From contig CM065300.1 of the NCBI GenBank assembly GCA_032871835.1, positions 1,865,768-1,929,767 of the forward strand: a stretch of DNA of 64,000 nucleotides. The letters run 5' to 3'. The position numbers and the translations under genes were made by a program. Source of the DNA: Dipteronia dyeriana. Lineage: Eukaryota > Streptophyta > Magnoliopsida > Sapindales > Sapindaceae. Shown piece after piece: positions 1 through 12,599 of this stretch; the stretch's first letter is position 1, and every line of letters begins with the position of its first letter. The notes beneath the pieces were generated by a model that saw nothing but the letters and a program-made list of their open reading frames with translations, was not told the origin of the DNA and searched no databases.

Positions 1-203
1 TAATGAACGCAAACACAGACTACTAATAAACAAAAAGACATAAAGTGAACTAAAATAGAATTTTTTGATTTATCCATAACAATACCCCCTGATCCTACAC
101 ATGCTAGTATAAATTATTCATCTCTGTGAGATAACAACTCGGTAAATCAAAAATTCCGAAATTTAGAATGGAGATGAATAATAAAGGGCGAAATGAACGT
201 TAC

Positions 204-1994
204 CTGGTCCATCCCTCCAGATTGTGTTCCAATGTGTCGTTCACATTCACACGTAAGTTGCGCAATTTCTTTCTGTCACACAAGGCCAGATGTTAGAATT
301 CAAAATAGTTATCGACAAAAAGTTGATGCTTAGACAGGTGAGGTAACTGACTGTAGAACTCGCCCAAAGGTCATTAAATTCTCTATTGCATAGAACATGT
401 AAAGTATTGTCCTACAATAGTGTTCTAATGATATATTTAGTTTATGGATGAAACAAAATCATATAATAACAGCCAACAAGAGTGCATCAAGGTCAGAATA
501 TCTGTGATTTTACTGGTTACTAACATCACCTTAAATGAAAGAGCATTAAATTACACGAGGATCATGCATAGAGACCTCAAAATAGATTACACTATGGGGT
601 TAATGATATGCAGCAATACAAAAGTCCCCTCAAGATATTTTTATATTCTCAACTTTAAATGTTTTTAAAAGACAAATTAGAAGCTCTAAAAATACACACA
701 TGCATCGAGTGGTTCAGTGAAATATACCTTTGGGAAGTTCACATCAAAAGCAGCCATAATGGCAATGGTAGAAGAGCAAACAAATGCCGCAGAGCTTGAT
801 AGACCAGAACCTAGATTAAAGAGAGTGAGTTAGACTTGACTAAATTGTATACCAAAGTAAGTACCTCCCTGTTACATAGCTGAACATAATTAACCAATTA
901 AATGTATTAAATTACATTTAATTGGACAATTGGCACAGCCAATGTCATATGGCATGTAACTGATCAGAGAGTTCACCTGTAGGAACCGTTCCATCGACCA
1001 TAATATCAAGTCCAACCGGCACACCAACGTTCACTCCTTTAGCTTTAGCATACTCGTGATAACCTTTATATCTGTAGAAAACAAAAAATTGAAACTAGAA
1101 ACATAAATAATTACAAAACAACCATATAAACGTAAAGTAAACGAAAACTATGAGTTTCAATTCAATGTCTCACGCGCAAATGAAATAATGTCCCCATCTA
1201 TGATTCTTCAAGTCAATTTCCTGCATAGACAAGAAATTTTCATTCTCTATTCACAAACAATGCAAATTCCATTTAAACGAAACTCTAGCTCAATAAACAG
1301 GCTCTCTATTTTTGCACCTGATCAAAGTCAGCAGGATAAGTACACGTGGTGTACTTGTCATTAACATTGGCAATTCGAAGAGACTTCTCAGCCTCTCCAG
1401 AATCATGTTTTCGTATTGCGATGATCGTGTCCTGGCGAATCGCCATTGGCAACACTGAGTATCCTTCATAGTCAATGTGTTCTCCAATCAAGTTCACTCT
1501 CCCTGCTCACACAAAATCACACCAAAATCAATCATCAGCCGTCCATCTCTCCACCAATCACCAGAGATAAAATCAAATAAAATAACTTCATTACACAACA
1601 GTTAATAGCTTCTAATCAATCAAACACAATTACACTTCATTAAACTCAATATGCGCAATTGTTATTTTCTCCGTAACAACCAAAACAGATAATCATTAAC
1701 TGTTTTCTATTCTCATTATAACTATTTTTTTTTTCTAAAAACATGTAAAACTTATTATAAACTGAATAAAAAAAAATCACGGTTCACATCCGCTATTTTC
1801 TCGCCAACCAAACAGATAATATGTTTTTTACCTGGAGATCGCGCGAAGACGTGAGGAGGCTGACCGAAGACTTCAACGAACTTGGACTTCAACTTATCGA
1901 ACCGGAGCTGAGCTTCCTCGCACTGAGATCCTTCTCCGTACACCGGCGCCAGCGACGAGTAAATTGGAATCGGTAACTCCTCGTGTTTCGCCAT
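204..1994 (-). CDS. GALK: Galactokinase, 5' part (gene continues off the left edge)
   Basis: Galactokinase phosphorylates D-galactose to galactose 1-phosphate in the cytosol (GHMP kinase family, Leloir-type salvage of cell-wall galactose). Six coding exons are visible: 1832-1994, 1318-1502, 1174-1220, 977-1071, 728-810 and 204-272, all with GT-AG borders and compatible phases. Exon 1 starts MAKHEELPIPIYSSLAPVYG. Exon 2 opens with the galactokinase signature RVNLIGEHIDYEGYSVLP. Exons 4-5 give the GHMP ATP-binding loop PTGSGLSSSAAF, and exon 6 gives CECERHIGTQSGGMDQ. The ATG at 1994 is chosen because the N-terminus matches plant galactokinases from there. The C-terminal half, including the last GHMP motif, lies outside the window. 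I saw no exon in 1-200. No lesion is seen in the visible part. Confidence 0.93.
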
Positions 1995-2094
1995 TCTCAA
2001 ATTGGTCGTTTGAATTTGTTTTTGTGCTTCACTGGAAAATTCACAGACCTCACGCAAATTCAATCAACAAGATACACAAGTCGTAAAAAGCTCA

Positions 2095-3074
2095 ACTTTT
2101 AAAAAAAAAATATTGAGGTGGATTATCTATTAAAAAATAATAATTAAGTATTAGTAGGATGATTGTGTTTGTATTAGATAAAAATTCGTATATATCCAAT
2201 TTGTTATTGACACGTAGGCGTGATTTGAATGGGTAAATAAATAATTACATGTACTATTAATCAACTTTATCTGCTAATCCTAAACGAATTTTGATATTAC
2301 TAGATGATTTGTTTTTAAAAATTTTACTTTTTCTAGTCCTATTGAATAATTATTATTTATTTAAAATAATAATAATTTGTAAATCCATATTAATTGCATA
2401 TCATTTTCGTACTTTTTATAATTATATTGCATGTCTACTCTCACAATGTAATATTTAACAAAATACTCTGATATCTCTCCCACAATAATTAGATAATTAG
2501 TGCATTTTTATATAAGAAAAGGGTAATACTCACCCCCGCCCATAAGAGGTGAGCAAAATTAAACTTTTGATAATTACTTTCACAAACTCAACTTTTTAGG
2601 ATTTGAATCATCTTATGCATTAAATAAATAGAATAAGGGCGTGCATTAAATAAAAAGTATTATTCTATGATTCTTGTCCAATCTATTAGCATACACGTAA
2701 CCCGTTAGACATTTTGAATTTTGATTTTACAGAAAAATGTCACTTTCCACAGATTCCTTCACTGTTATAGGCAACCATTAAAGATTGGAATTTGGAACCT
2801 TCACTGTCATATGCCCCCATTAAAACAATGAAAATAATACTATTCAGGGGATGAAAAAAAGTTTAGTTGCCAAAATATTAAGACAATTAATGGCCATTAA
2901 ATTGGATTAAGTTCATATAATCCAACTTAATCTAACAATGATGATTCACGTAAAGTTACTGTACCACTCTACCATTAATGTGCAACCCCTCCCAAGTTTT
3001 AGTCCGATGCAAGTAAAATGCAAGGTCCTATAAAGAGTCTTCTTGTTCTGAAACTTCTTGCCATCACAAAGGCT
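2095..3074. other. Intergenic, AT-rich
   Basis: This is the spacer between the galactokinase start and the 3' end of the GPN GTPase gene, both on the minus strand. It should hold the galactokinase promoter next to 2000-2400 and the GTPase 3' UTR near 2950-3074. I see no gene and no clear repeat structure. Confidence 0.6.
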
Positions 3075-5706
3075 TCATTTGAAGGAAAATTCGCCAACTT
3101 GTTCATCTTCATCCTCACCTATAACATCATCATCTTCGGAAGACCTATCGTAATCGTCATCATCTTCATTGATCAAATCTTCCTCTTCCTCTTCTTCTTC
3201 GTCCATCATGGTCCTAACCTTGGCTTCTTTGTCTTTCAAACCAGTGCTCAAGACCACAGTGTCTCCTCTGGATTTCTCCATGTCCCTCCTCAGCTTATCC
3301 ATGCTTTCCTTCCTCTGTTCTTCCTCCAAACGCAGCTTCTCCGCCCGTCTCTTGTCGAGTTCAGCCCTAAACAAGCAATAAAGAGAAGCATGAAAATGAA
3401 AATTTGATAACATTGACTGATCATACAGATCTACAATAACAGGTGGAGAATTGATTAAGTCTGAGAAATACTTGTAGGTTTCCATGTACTCCTCAGTGCT
3501 TGCATCAATGGCCTTGAAAAAATCATCCATTCCAGCACCAGAAACTGCAGAAACTCCGACAGATCTTAAATTGTTATAAAACTCTTCAAGTGCTAAGGAG
3601 AGGCTCTGTGTCAACGATGCTGAGTAAGAGTTGTCTGAATTTGATGCAGCTTGAAAGGCTTCAAAGTCTTGCATCCACTGTAAGCACAGATGATTTCAGG
3701 TCTATGCACTTGTTTTTTTAAATCAGCAGTAAAAACTAAAAAGTATAGCCTTTGGGGTTAGAAAATCATTCTCCAAACAGAAAAAAAACACATATAAACT
3801 CTCTCAGAGGTTGTTAAAGAATTATCAAAGAGAGGAAAACTAAATGTTTGTTAAGTGAAACAATATCTTAACTTATCCTTCGCTCAAGAATCAATTCAAT
3901 ATACTTGTCCCGGTTTCAAAGAATCATAAATCATGAACTTAAAATCATTATAGCTTTCCAATGCTAATCTGATGAATATTAAAAGTTAGAATTATCGACA
4001 TTCAACAGAATAACTCTTCACTATTACCTAATCCACTTGAACAACTCTCTAGTCTCCCATCACTGAGACTGCCTCTGAAATTAGTAAAATCTTTCTCAGA
4101 CTGACCAACTTCCGTAAATGCTATCATGAGTCATGACTATGATGAGCTAAAGAGTATCCAAACTGAATGTATCACGAAGCAATTGAATATTTTTATAACT
4201 TTTTTAGGCCATACTTTTAATATTTCAATATTATTAATCTAGAAAAGTTTCAACTTTTAACATTCTGTTTGTTTCTAAACCACATGCCAAAAATGAAAAA
4301 CGCTAATAAGAGAAAGCATCCCCATTAGAAGTCATCCAACTACAGAACAAAATAATTACACGAGTAGTCATCTAACTCCGGGAAAAAAAAAATTCATACC
4401 TCCAAAGCAAATTCATGTTGAGCGACATCAATCTTGTTAAATGCCAATACAAGAGGCAACCGAGTCTTGTAGAGGATGCTACAAGCATAAAGCATATTGC
4501 TCATAAAAGTAGTTGGGCTTGCTGAGCGAGGTGTATCGACTACGTAAGTGACAATAGTTGGAAAGGTTGAAGCAAAAGCTTCAGTAATGATGGCTCCTGA
4601 AGCAGACCAAGTAAATATCTCAATCTGACCTGGAGTATCCACAAGAACATAATCAAGCTGATCCGCCCGCTTCTCAATCAATGAAACAACCTGAAATTGT
4701 TAAACATGATGAAAATTGGGTAAGACTTTGAATAGGCCATTCCACATGCAAAAGAATAGAAAGTTTGGCCCAGAGAAAGAATAATAAGCCAAAACTAGAT
4801 CCTTGAAATGGCACATTAACAGAAACAATTAAAGTTTTAATTTACTTGATAAGTTTTACCTCATCAAACTTCGTAGCAAACAAGTTAAGTGATGTCAAAA
4901 TTCCTCCATTAGGTCCAAGATTGAACTGCTTCATCACTTCTTTGTAGCGTACTGTATCTCTTATATCAATGTTTGCACCATATGGAAGGGTCATAATAGC
5001 AGGGTCAAGGTTCATCACATAACCTCGAATGTTTGAAGCTTGTGTGTGGCAGACCAATCTATGAAGAAATGTTGTTTTTCCACTCCCTAAGAAAATTCAT
5101 ATATATATCTATGTCATATCATGTCAAAAAGTTTTTTGCCACATGTATCGAAATCAAAGAAAAATGCTTAAATCAAATAAGGAAACATAAGATTACCTGC
5201 CATTCCGACAACAAGGATGATGACTGGTTTTTTCTTGAAATTGATCGATGACGAGCTTGCAAGCCCAGATGATGATTCCTCAACATGTAGTTTATCCATC
5301 GACTCTGTAAGCTCCTCCTTGTCTTTATCATTTGGCTTTAGATTATAAACAAACAAAGGAACAACAACATAATCAATTTAGCAAACATGATCAAGCTTTA
5401 CTTCTTTTATTGCTGACAGAAGTTGCTAAGCCAAAGGAATACCAATTTTCGAAGTAAAGTGGGTTAGGTTAGTCGTGATTTGTGCTTCGGAAAATCAAAG
5501 TAGTGCAGTTAAATGTAGCTCGGTTAAAGCAAAAATATTAATCACTGTATCGGTATTTCGACTATCATGATTTTTTTAGCAACAAAACTGAGAAATTTAT
5601 AGTTTCAGACTTTCACTTTAGAAGAGTCCTCGGTATCCATTTGAGTCGATGTGCCATCCTCTGCGGCTTTGATATTTATATTTTTGAATTCAGAATCAAT
5701 ATCCAT
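3075..5706 (-). CDS. QQT2: GPN-loop GTPase 1 (QQT2 type)
   Basis: GPN1-type GTPase. In yeast and animals this family helps import RNA polymerase II into the nucleus; the Arabidopsis relatives QQT1/QQT2 are needed for early embryo division. Six exons: 5617-5706, 5197-5335, 4860-5086, 4400-4690, 3472-3677 and 3075-3366, giving 414 residues with every phase matching. The P-loop G-x4-GKT lies at about residues 74-81, split by intron 2. The diagnostic GPN triplet is in [10 protein letters not shown], the switch motif is DTPGQIEIF and the base-specificity motif is AFNKID. The C-terminus is coiled-coil-like ([16 protein letters not shown]) and then strongly acidic (runs of E and D), as is usual for GPN1. 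The first 70 residues are poorly conserved, so the start at 5706 is the least certain point. Confidence 0.93.
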
Positions 5707-6424
5707 TTTGGCAATATCTCTGCAAAAACTAATTCATGACAGTCAAAACCAAAACATTAAAATAAAATAAATAAACCAAGATCATCATCAATCAAAGATT
5801 AGCATAACCCAACAAAAAAAAACAATTAGAAAACAAAAAACATAGTCAATTGAAAGCCTTAGACGAAATGAGCAAAAATAAACAACATGTAGCCGATTAG
5901 TTGTTCTGTTGAACCTCAAACTGACCTCAAAACTCTAATGTCAACCTTTAAAACTTCATTCAAAGAGTCCTATTGCAACCTTCTATTTTTTTTTTCACTT
6001 AATAATCTATTTTCAGTTTCTCAAATAGCATGAAACGGAGTAAAACATTCACAAACAAATGAAAAATAAACCAAAAATAATCTTATTAAAAAATCAGCAA
6101 ATAAAACAAAACAGAACCAAAAAAAAACACCAAATTCATGAATAAAATTCCCATAAAAGAAAAGTAAAGTGACAACCTAGAGAAACCCTATACAGCCCAC
6201 AAAATTCCACGAAAACTATACTGGGTTGATATTAATAGTAATCATTATATGCTTCAAAAAATGCATTTTCAAGTCCGTGAGAGATTAAAGTACTGTTATG
6301 AGCAGCGAAGCGCGAAGTGGAGCGCGGTCGTTGCGCGAAGCAAAGCAGCTACGGGAGGGGCTTTTAAAAGCTTTATAGACTATAGAGAGTCAAAATGGGT
6401 TATTACGTGGAAGTGTTATTAAAA
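5707..6424. other. 5' UTR/promoter region of the GPN GTPase gene
   Basis: No coding gene is seen. The stretch is A-rich to about 6230 and is followed by a short GC-rich patch (about 6300-6355, rich in GCG), the likely promoter or transcription-start area of the minus-strand GTPase gene. A leader intron is possible but cannot be fixed from sequence alone. Confidence 0.4.
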
Positions 6425-6428
6425 AAAA

Positions 6429-7080
6429 GGATATACTGATTTTAGTCCCTCTAAATTTAGTAATTCCACCACCACCATCAACCACCCACTGTCACTACCC
6501 CGAAGCAGAGAAAGAAGAAGAAGAAGAAGACGAAGAGAGAGACCTGGTCGTCGTCGTCGTCGCGCTTCGGTTCGTCGTCATCGCTGTTTCCGGTCGTCGT
6601 CGTCGCTTCTGGTCGTCGCTTGGGTGGTGGGAGGTTTCGATGTTGATGATGAAAGTGAGAGAGAGATAGAGGAATTTTAATATTAGGGTTTGGTGTGAAA
6701 GAGAAAGATTTTATGTTTTAATTTTAAATTTAATTGGTTTTTTTTTTAATTATTAGTGATTGGTGATGCTTTATGCGTGAAAGAGAGAGATATTTTATAT
6801 TTTAATTTTATATTTAATTAGTTCTTTTATTATTATTTGTAATATTAATTACATTATTAAATGCCGGTTTCTAGAAGTTTTAATCAAATTCACGTAATAA
6901 CCCTTTGACCTAACGGAAGACAGTAAAAAACAAACAGAATTGGACGAAAATTATTTGACTATATATTGTCAGATAACTAACGGATTGAATTAAGTAATTT
7001 CAAAAATTAGTGGATTAAACTTAGATTAAACTCAGATTAACGTTTACTAGAGAGACTAAAATCACAATAATTTTTAAAAA
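6429..7080. mobile_element. Short terminal-inverted-repeat element (MITE-like)
   Basis: The left end reads TGATTTTAGTCCCTCT and the right end is its imperfect inverse (AGAGACTAAAATCA, about 7052-7065). The inside holds GAA and TCG-rich runs (6505-6620) that imitate coding sequence but have no sustained open frame. The right third (6865-7075) is closely similar to 10840-11035, so this is a dispersed family. The flanks are A-rich, so a target duplication cannot be read with confidence. Confidence 0.5.
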
Positions 7081-8184
7081 ATGATAATAAAATAATAAAA
7101 TAAACAGAGGATGAGACTGGACTCACCAAATAGCCACTTTTAAATTGGAGAAAGTAAGCGAAGGTGTGTATCTATAACGATAGACCGACTAGTTTGGAGT
7201 TTGGACAAATAATTATTAAATTAGTAATTTAAACTCTATCTGTTGTGAAAGGTTTTTAAAAAAACATATTTTGTATAAATAGGTGGATAAATATTATCAA
7301 ATATATATATATATGAGAAATTACACAGGACTCTTGTGAGGTTAGGGTTTGCTTAATATTGTTTTTCATTAATCATTTGTTATCAAATTATTAAAAAAAA
7401 ATTCTTTTATAAAAAAAAATGGAAAAACTAAAACAACCTTTGACCGGTAGATTTTAACAGCGACTATTAAATCTTTGGGCCTCATTTAAGAGCTGTGATT
7501 GGATTGGAAAGGGATTATTTTTTAGTCCATTTCCAAAGTTTGGCTCCACCAGTGGGATGAGATAAAACTAACGGGATAAATTAATCTTATCGCCTTGTTT
7601 TATCCCACTAATGGAATAAATGAATGCAGCCGATTGATATGGGATTCATTTGTATCCCATGTCTTAATTACATACACATCCCTTGTTTTCTCCATATTAT
7701 CTTCTGAACGACTATTTTTTCTTCCTCTTATTTAACTTCTTGGCTACTTCTTTTTTTTTAAAAAAACACAAAATACAAAAAAAAAAAAAAAATACAATTA
7801 CAAAATCAGACCTACAATCGAAACCAATTCCATTTCAAGAAAAAAAAACAATGAAACCCACAATCACAAAATCAAACCTTCAATCTCAAAATCAAGCTTG
7901 AACAATAATTTGTTTAAAAAAATTCAAAACCCATATGGCTTTTGTTTGCCGTTGGAAAAAAAAATGTAAAATAAAGAGATGGATATAGTCACTACATTTT
8001 TTTAAAAAACAAGGAAAGAGAAGAGAAGAGAAGAGTTGTGGGTTTAGAGAGAGAGAAGATGAGAGATGGCGGTGGAAGAGTGATGAGGTTTAAGATGAAT
8101 AGATGAGGATGAGATGATGGCGTAGGTGAATGGTGTGGGGTGTGGTGGCTAATGATATTGAAGAAGAGTATGATATGAGAAAGT
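7081..8184. other. AT-rich intergenic, probably older transposon debris
   Basis: No gene is supported. About 7480-7680 and 8880-9070 (GGGCCT... and ...GTACAAAACAGGGCC) look like the two ends of an older inverted-repeat element that the hAT-like element at 8193 inserted into, but the ends are too diverged to define. Confidence 0.3.
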
Positions 8185-8192
8185 GATAGGGT

Positions 8193-8767
8193 TAGGGATG
8201 GCAGCGGGTCGGGTTCGGGTAGGTTTTGTAAAATCCAAACTCTTACCTGTGAAAAATAATTTTCCTCACCCATGCCCTCCCGCGCGAACCCGCTTACCTA
8301 CGCACCATACTCGGGGGGGGGGTGCAGATTATGGTTGCACCCATACCCTCACCCGTGAACCCACGAAACAATGCGGGTTCACGGGTGGATGTTTCACCCA
8401 CGGGATACCCGCGATTTGTCATTTGTAATTTTGGAAATGTAATCACTTATTTTATACATAATTAAATTAAATTTCCATTTCTAATTCCCTACTTGATACA
8501 TTACAAAACAATAATAACCACAAAAATAAAACGACAAAAAATAATTCAAATGTCTATGTATGTTTATATACAAATATTTTATTTATGTGGGTTCACGGGT
8601 TCAACCCGTAGGTTCGTTTTTCCAACCCGCACCCGTCTGCGAATCCACATGATTTTTCATTAAACGGGTTCGTGGGTCTGTGGGTCATAAATTCACCGTC
8701 CACACCTAACCCTACAGGATCGGGTTCGGACGGATGCCCGCGGGTGCAGGTCAAATTGCCATCTCTA
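8193..8767. mobile_element. Non-autonomous hAT-like element with intact 8-bp target duplication
   Basis: This 575-bp element is bounded by the inverted ends TAGGGATGGCA (8193-8203) and TGCCATCTCTA (8757-8767). It is flanked by perfect 8-bp direct repeats GATAGGGT at 8185-8192 and 8768-8775. An 8-bp duplication with short terminal inverted repeats is the hAT pattern. The inside is made of GGGTTCG/ACCCGC-type runs near each end and has no transposase. Confidence 0.88.
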
Positions 8768-8789
8768 GATAGGGTTTTATTTTATTTTA

Positions 8790-8793
<4 letters not shown>

Positions 8794-8828
<35 letters not shown>
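8794..8828. repeat. (TA)n microsatellite
   Basis: An uninterrupted TA run of about 35 bp just outside the right flank of the hAT-like element. Confidence 0.9.
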
Positions 8829-8830
<2 letters not shown>

Positions 8831-9480
8831 CAAATTTTGTTGGTCATTTTATTAATTTTGACTAAACTCAAAGGGTAGTGTGTAAAATTTTATCTTATTT
8901 TTAATCATATTCTGTGTTGCACCAAACACATGATTACTCTGTTTTTAATCTTATTATGTACCGTACAAAACATATTATAACATTAAAATTAATCGCATCA
9001 TATCCAATTCTATCCTATCATATCATATTCTATCAAAAATAACCTTATCTTATGTCGCGTACAAAACAGGGCCTTAGGGTGTTTGTGTAGAATACACAAC
9101 TTATCTATATAGGTGTACGAAGACCAAATATCAAGGGTCCAGTATAATTTTAATGTTTTAAATAAAACCTTAACACAATAAGGTTGATATCCCACAAAAC
9201 ATGTTAGACATTTATTACATATACTCAAATCAAATACTACATTCGAGATCCGAATATATAAGCATGATACGGTTCAAATATCTAGTCCCCACGATGCAAG
9301 ATACATATCAAGCACATAAAAACTCGAACTCATGCCACAGACGTAAGACACATATCAAGCACATAAGAACTCAGACTCATATCAAGCAGGTAAAATGATG
9401 GGTACACACCATCTGGGTTGAGGTCGGATGGGCATAATAATTTTGTACTTTTCTAAATTAAAAACATTGGGCCAATCTAG
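8829..9480. other. Intergenic; short tandem repeat near 9300
   Basis: No gene is seen. At about 9299-9390 a unit of roughly 45-50 bp containing ACATATCAAGCACATAA is repeated twice with a partial third copy. Confidence 0.4.
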
Positions 9481-9485
9481 TTAGC

Positions 9486-11035
9486 GCTAATCTGGGTTTA
9501 GTCTATTAGCTTTTAAAATTACTAATTTCAATCTTTATGTTAGGAATTCCGTTAAAACAGACGGACTGACATTGTCAGGGGTAAAATAACTGAAATACCG
9601 TTAATTAAGGCTTATGATAAGGGCAGTATGACTATTTTATATTTAATTAAATAAAAATGAAAAAAAAAACAAATTAAATTCAAATTTAAAATATATAACA
9701 AACTAATTAAATAATAATAATAATACATTTATTTTAATAAAATTTTAAAACAGAAATCACAAATTTTAAAAATAGAAAATTTTAAAAACCGATTAATTAA
9801 TAGAAAATAAAAAAACAATAATAATAAATTTTTAAAAACTGATTAACCAATAGAAAATATAAAAATAATAATATTTGTTTAAAAATAAAAATAATAAGAT
9901 ATCTGTTGAGGATCTGAAACACCCCACCATTTGATCCTCACCAACCATACAAATCACCAACACCTTGACCATCCACTATCACCACCAATCAACCCATCAC
10001 CACCATGTCAACCCACAGTATCACCATCACCATCACCAACACCCCACACCATCACCAACAACCTTTCCATCTCCAACTCCAACTTCAATTGCATCACCAC
10101 AACCGACGTGACCTCCCGCTGTCTCCATGCCCTCCGACTGCCGTCGAGCGCCGTCCACCAAAGCTTCACCGCCGCTGTATCCTCTCATTCACTATTGCTA
10201 CAACCTAACTTACATCGTCGCTCCCTCCTACTGTCGTCGCGTGCCGTTCATCAAAGCTCCACCACCGCTGCAACCTCTGTCGTATCGTACCAGGTCACCA
10301 GATCTTCTATTCTCTATTTTCTCTCTCTTTAACCAAATTTTCTACTCTCTCTCTTTCATCATCCTTCAATCTTCTCTAGCCTTTTTTTTTTAAATGTAGA
10401 TTTGCTGCCCTCTATCGAGTTTGAGTTTTAGGACATTGATTTGTGTTTCACATTGAAAAAGATGGATTTGTGTTTGAATTAATGGAAAATTGTTCCATAG
10501 AAGGAAAAATCTGTTTTTTTTTTGTTGTTGTTAGAGATCGTAGAAGTTAGTTTGAATATTTGATTTTTTGTTTTTTATTTGATAATACCATGTGGATTTT
10601 TGTTTGAGATCATAGAAGTTTGACATATTTGATATTGTAGAAGATTGATATAAGTTTATAATTGAAAAGGATTGATATGGTGGAACTTTTTTTTTTTTTT
10701 ATGGGTTTGTATCAGATGAGATAGAGGATAAGATTTTTTTTTAACAATAATATTTTGATAATAATAATAATCATTTAATTTAATAATGTTTTTTTGTTTT
10801 TTAAAATTAATTCAAAAATTACTATTATACCTTTCCTCTAGATCGGCTTTTAGAAGTTTTTGCTAAATTTCCCATAATTGCCCTTTGACCTAACAGAAGT
10901 CCATAAAAACAAACGAAATTGGATAGAAATGACCAGATTATGTATTGTTAGAGAATTAGTGGATTGAATTAAGTAATTCGAAAAACTACTAGATTAAACC
11001 CAGATAAACACAAACAATAGGGACTAAAATCATAA
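9486..11035. mobile_element. Larger degenerate inverted-repeat element
   Basis: The left end (about 9486-9540, CTAATCTGGGTTTAGTCTA) is the imperfect inverse of 10950-11010. The right 200 bp is similar to 6865-7075. Inside are a very A-rich block (9655-9900), a CAC/ATC-rich block (9930-10300) and a T-rich block, with no transposase. It looks like a non-autonomous relative of the element at 6429; borders are approximate. Confidence 0.4.
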
Positions 11036-12590
11036 TCACCCTAAATCAGTTGATATCATCTTTATATTCGTCATAAGTTTACATAATTGTAAAACTCTAA
11101 TAATTTATATTATAAATCAAGGTTTTATTTATTTTTACTAATACAGTTTCATATTCGGAGGAGGATAACATGAATTAAACCTATAATTTCATTAACGTGG
11201 TCAACCTATACATTTATAGTCTTATGTAAAGGTGTCAAATGTAGATCTGGTAATAGGTCGTGTTATTATGAATTTATATCGTTTCGTGTTTGGATCATGT
11301 TAAAATTATCTCACCCGAACACAACTCGTTAGTCTAATGGGTTCAAATATAAAACCTGAAATCATTTGTTAAATTAATGGGTGACCCGATCTGATCCATT
11401 GTAAAATGTTATATTTGAACTTCATTAAAAAGTTATAAATATATAGTATTGAAGAATGATCAAACTCATACAATGAAGTCCACCAAAGACTCCAATAATC
11501 TATAAAAAAACATATTATTTTAAGAAAAACAAAAATAAACAATTTGAAAATGAAATCTAATATGGCTTCTGTAAATTTTCAATATGCTATGATTGAGAAT
11601 CTCAATCCTCACATACGCTTACAAATGTTAAATTGTCTGAGTTAGAATACGACTTCTTTTAGGGTTATGGTTAGAATATAGTGATATAATCAATTTATAG
11701 TTTTAATCTTTTTATTAATTATTAAAATTAATCATAAATGTAATTATTGAGCTTCTTTTTTTTTTACACATTCAACAACTTTAAAACAACTTATTTATTA
11801 TTGAGTCACTAAATACAAAGACTTTTTTATTTTAAAAAATTCATAAAGACATATACATATATTTTTAAAATCCTTATATTAATGGGTTATAACGAATTAA
11901 ATGATTTTTCAAATGTAAACCAAAAACCGACCCATTATATTATGCGTTTTAATGAGTTGATCAATTAACACTCCAATATGATAAATTATACCCATCAACC
12001 TCTATTTTCGAATGGATTTGGGTCATGTTAATAAGTCGTATGGAATTTTGCCAAGAATAGTAAAAAGTTATTGAGATTAAGGCTCGACCCTTGTCCAAAG
12101 CCTATAGTTGAGTGGATCGAGCTAGCTTTCAACACCTTAAACCCTAAGCTTGAAGGCAGAGCTGAACAAATAAACGAAAGATATTATATGAATTCCGAAT
12201 CCACCCCTTTCCCAAATCTCAAATTATTGTAATATTTTAAAAAAAATCATAATTATCAAAAGCCCGTGCAGACAAGTATGTATCGGGTAGGGCTTAATAA
12301 AACCGTATCGATTAGGTCCGTTCATAGAAATAAGGACAGGGTACGGGTAGGCCCATATAGAGTTACGGTTCAATGGCATTGGATACAAAGCGCGAAAGCC
12401 CAAATATAAAAATTAACAAAACAGGCATTGATTCTGATTTGACAGAAAATCGAAAATCGAAAATCCGAAATCCCAACCATCTTCTCTCTTTCTATCAACA
12501 CTCTCTGTTTACAGCAACACAGCGAAGCACGGCTACTTCGTCACTCTCCCTCTCTCTCTCTGAATTCTAGGGTTTTTAATTACTAGACAG
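11036..12590. other. FCA upstream region with degenerate transposon-like sequence
   Basis: About 11226-12055 has the AACCCGA/GGGTCATGTTAATAAG composition typical of old hAT-type debris, but no clean ends. From about 12370 the sequence becomes the FCA promoter and leader: a pyrimidine patch (CTCTCCCTCTCTCTCTCT, about 12542-12560) and CTAGGGTTTT (12568-12577), a common plant leader motif. Confidence 0.4.
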
Positions 12591-12592
12591 TA

Positions 12593-12599
12593 AAGCTGG
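12593..12599 (+). promoter_or_regulatory. Probable non-AUG (CTG) start site of FCA
   Basis: The seven bases AAGCTGG put CTG in a strong initiation context (A at -3, G at +4). The next codons, GAG AAA CAC AGA GGA GAC CGT, encode EKHRGDR, like the non-AUG-initiated N-terminus described for Arabidopsis FCA. There is an in-frame stop 12 bases upstream and no in-frame ATG for 136 codons. Confidence 0.8.

Noticed and set aside
3018..3407. Plus-strand frame of 129 codons opposite the GPN GTPase 3' exon
   Set aside because: It is the complement of the acidic C-terminus and is Phe/Ile/Leu-rich by composition.
7475..9080. Possible PIF/Harbinger-like element enclosing the hAT-like element
   Set aside because: The GGGCCT-type ends match too poorly and no 3-bp TTA/TAA duplication is certain.
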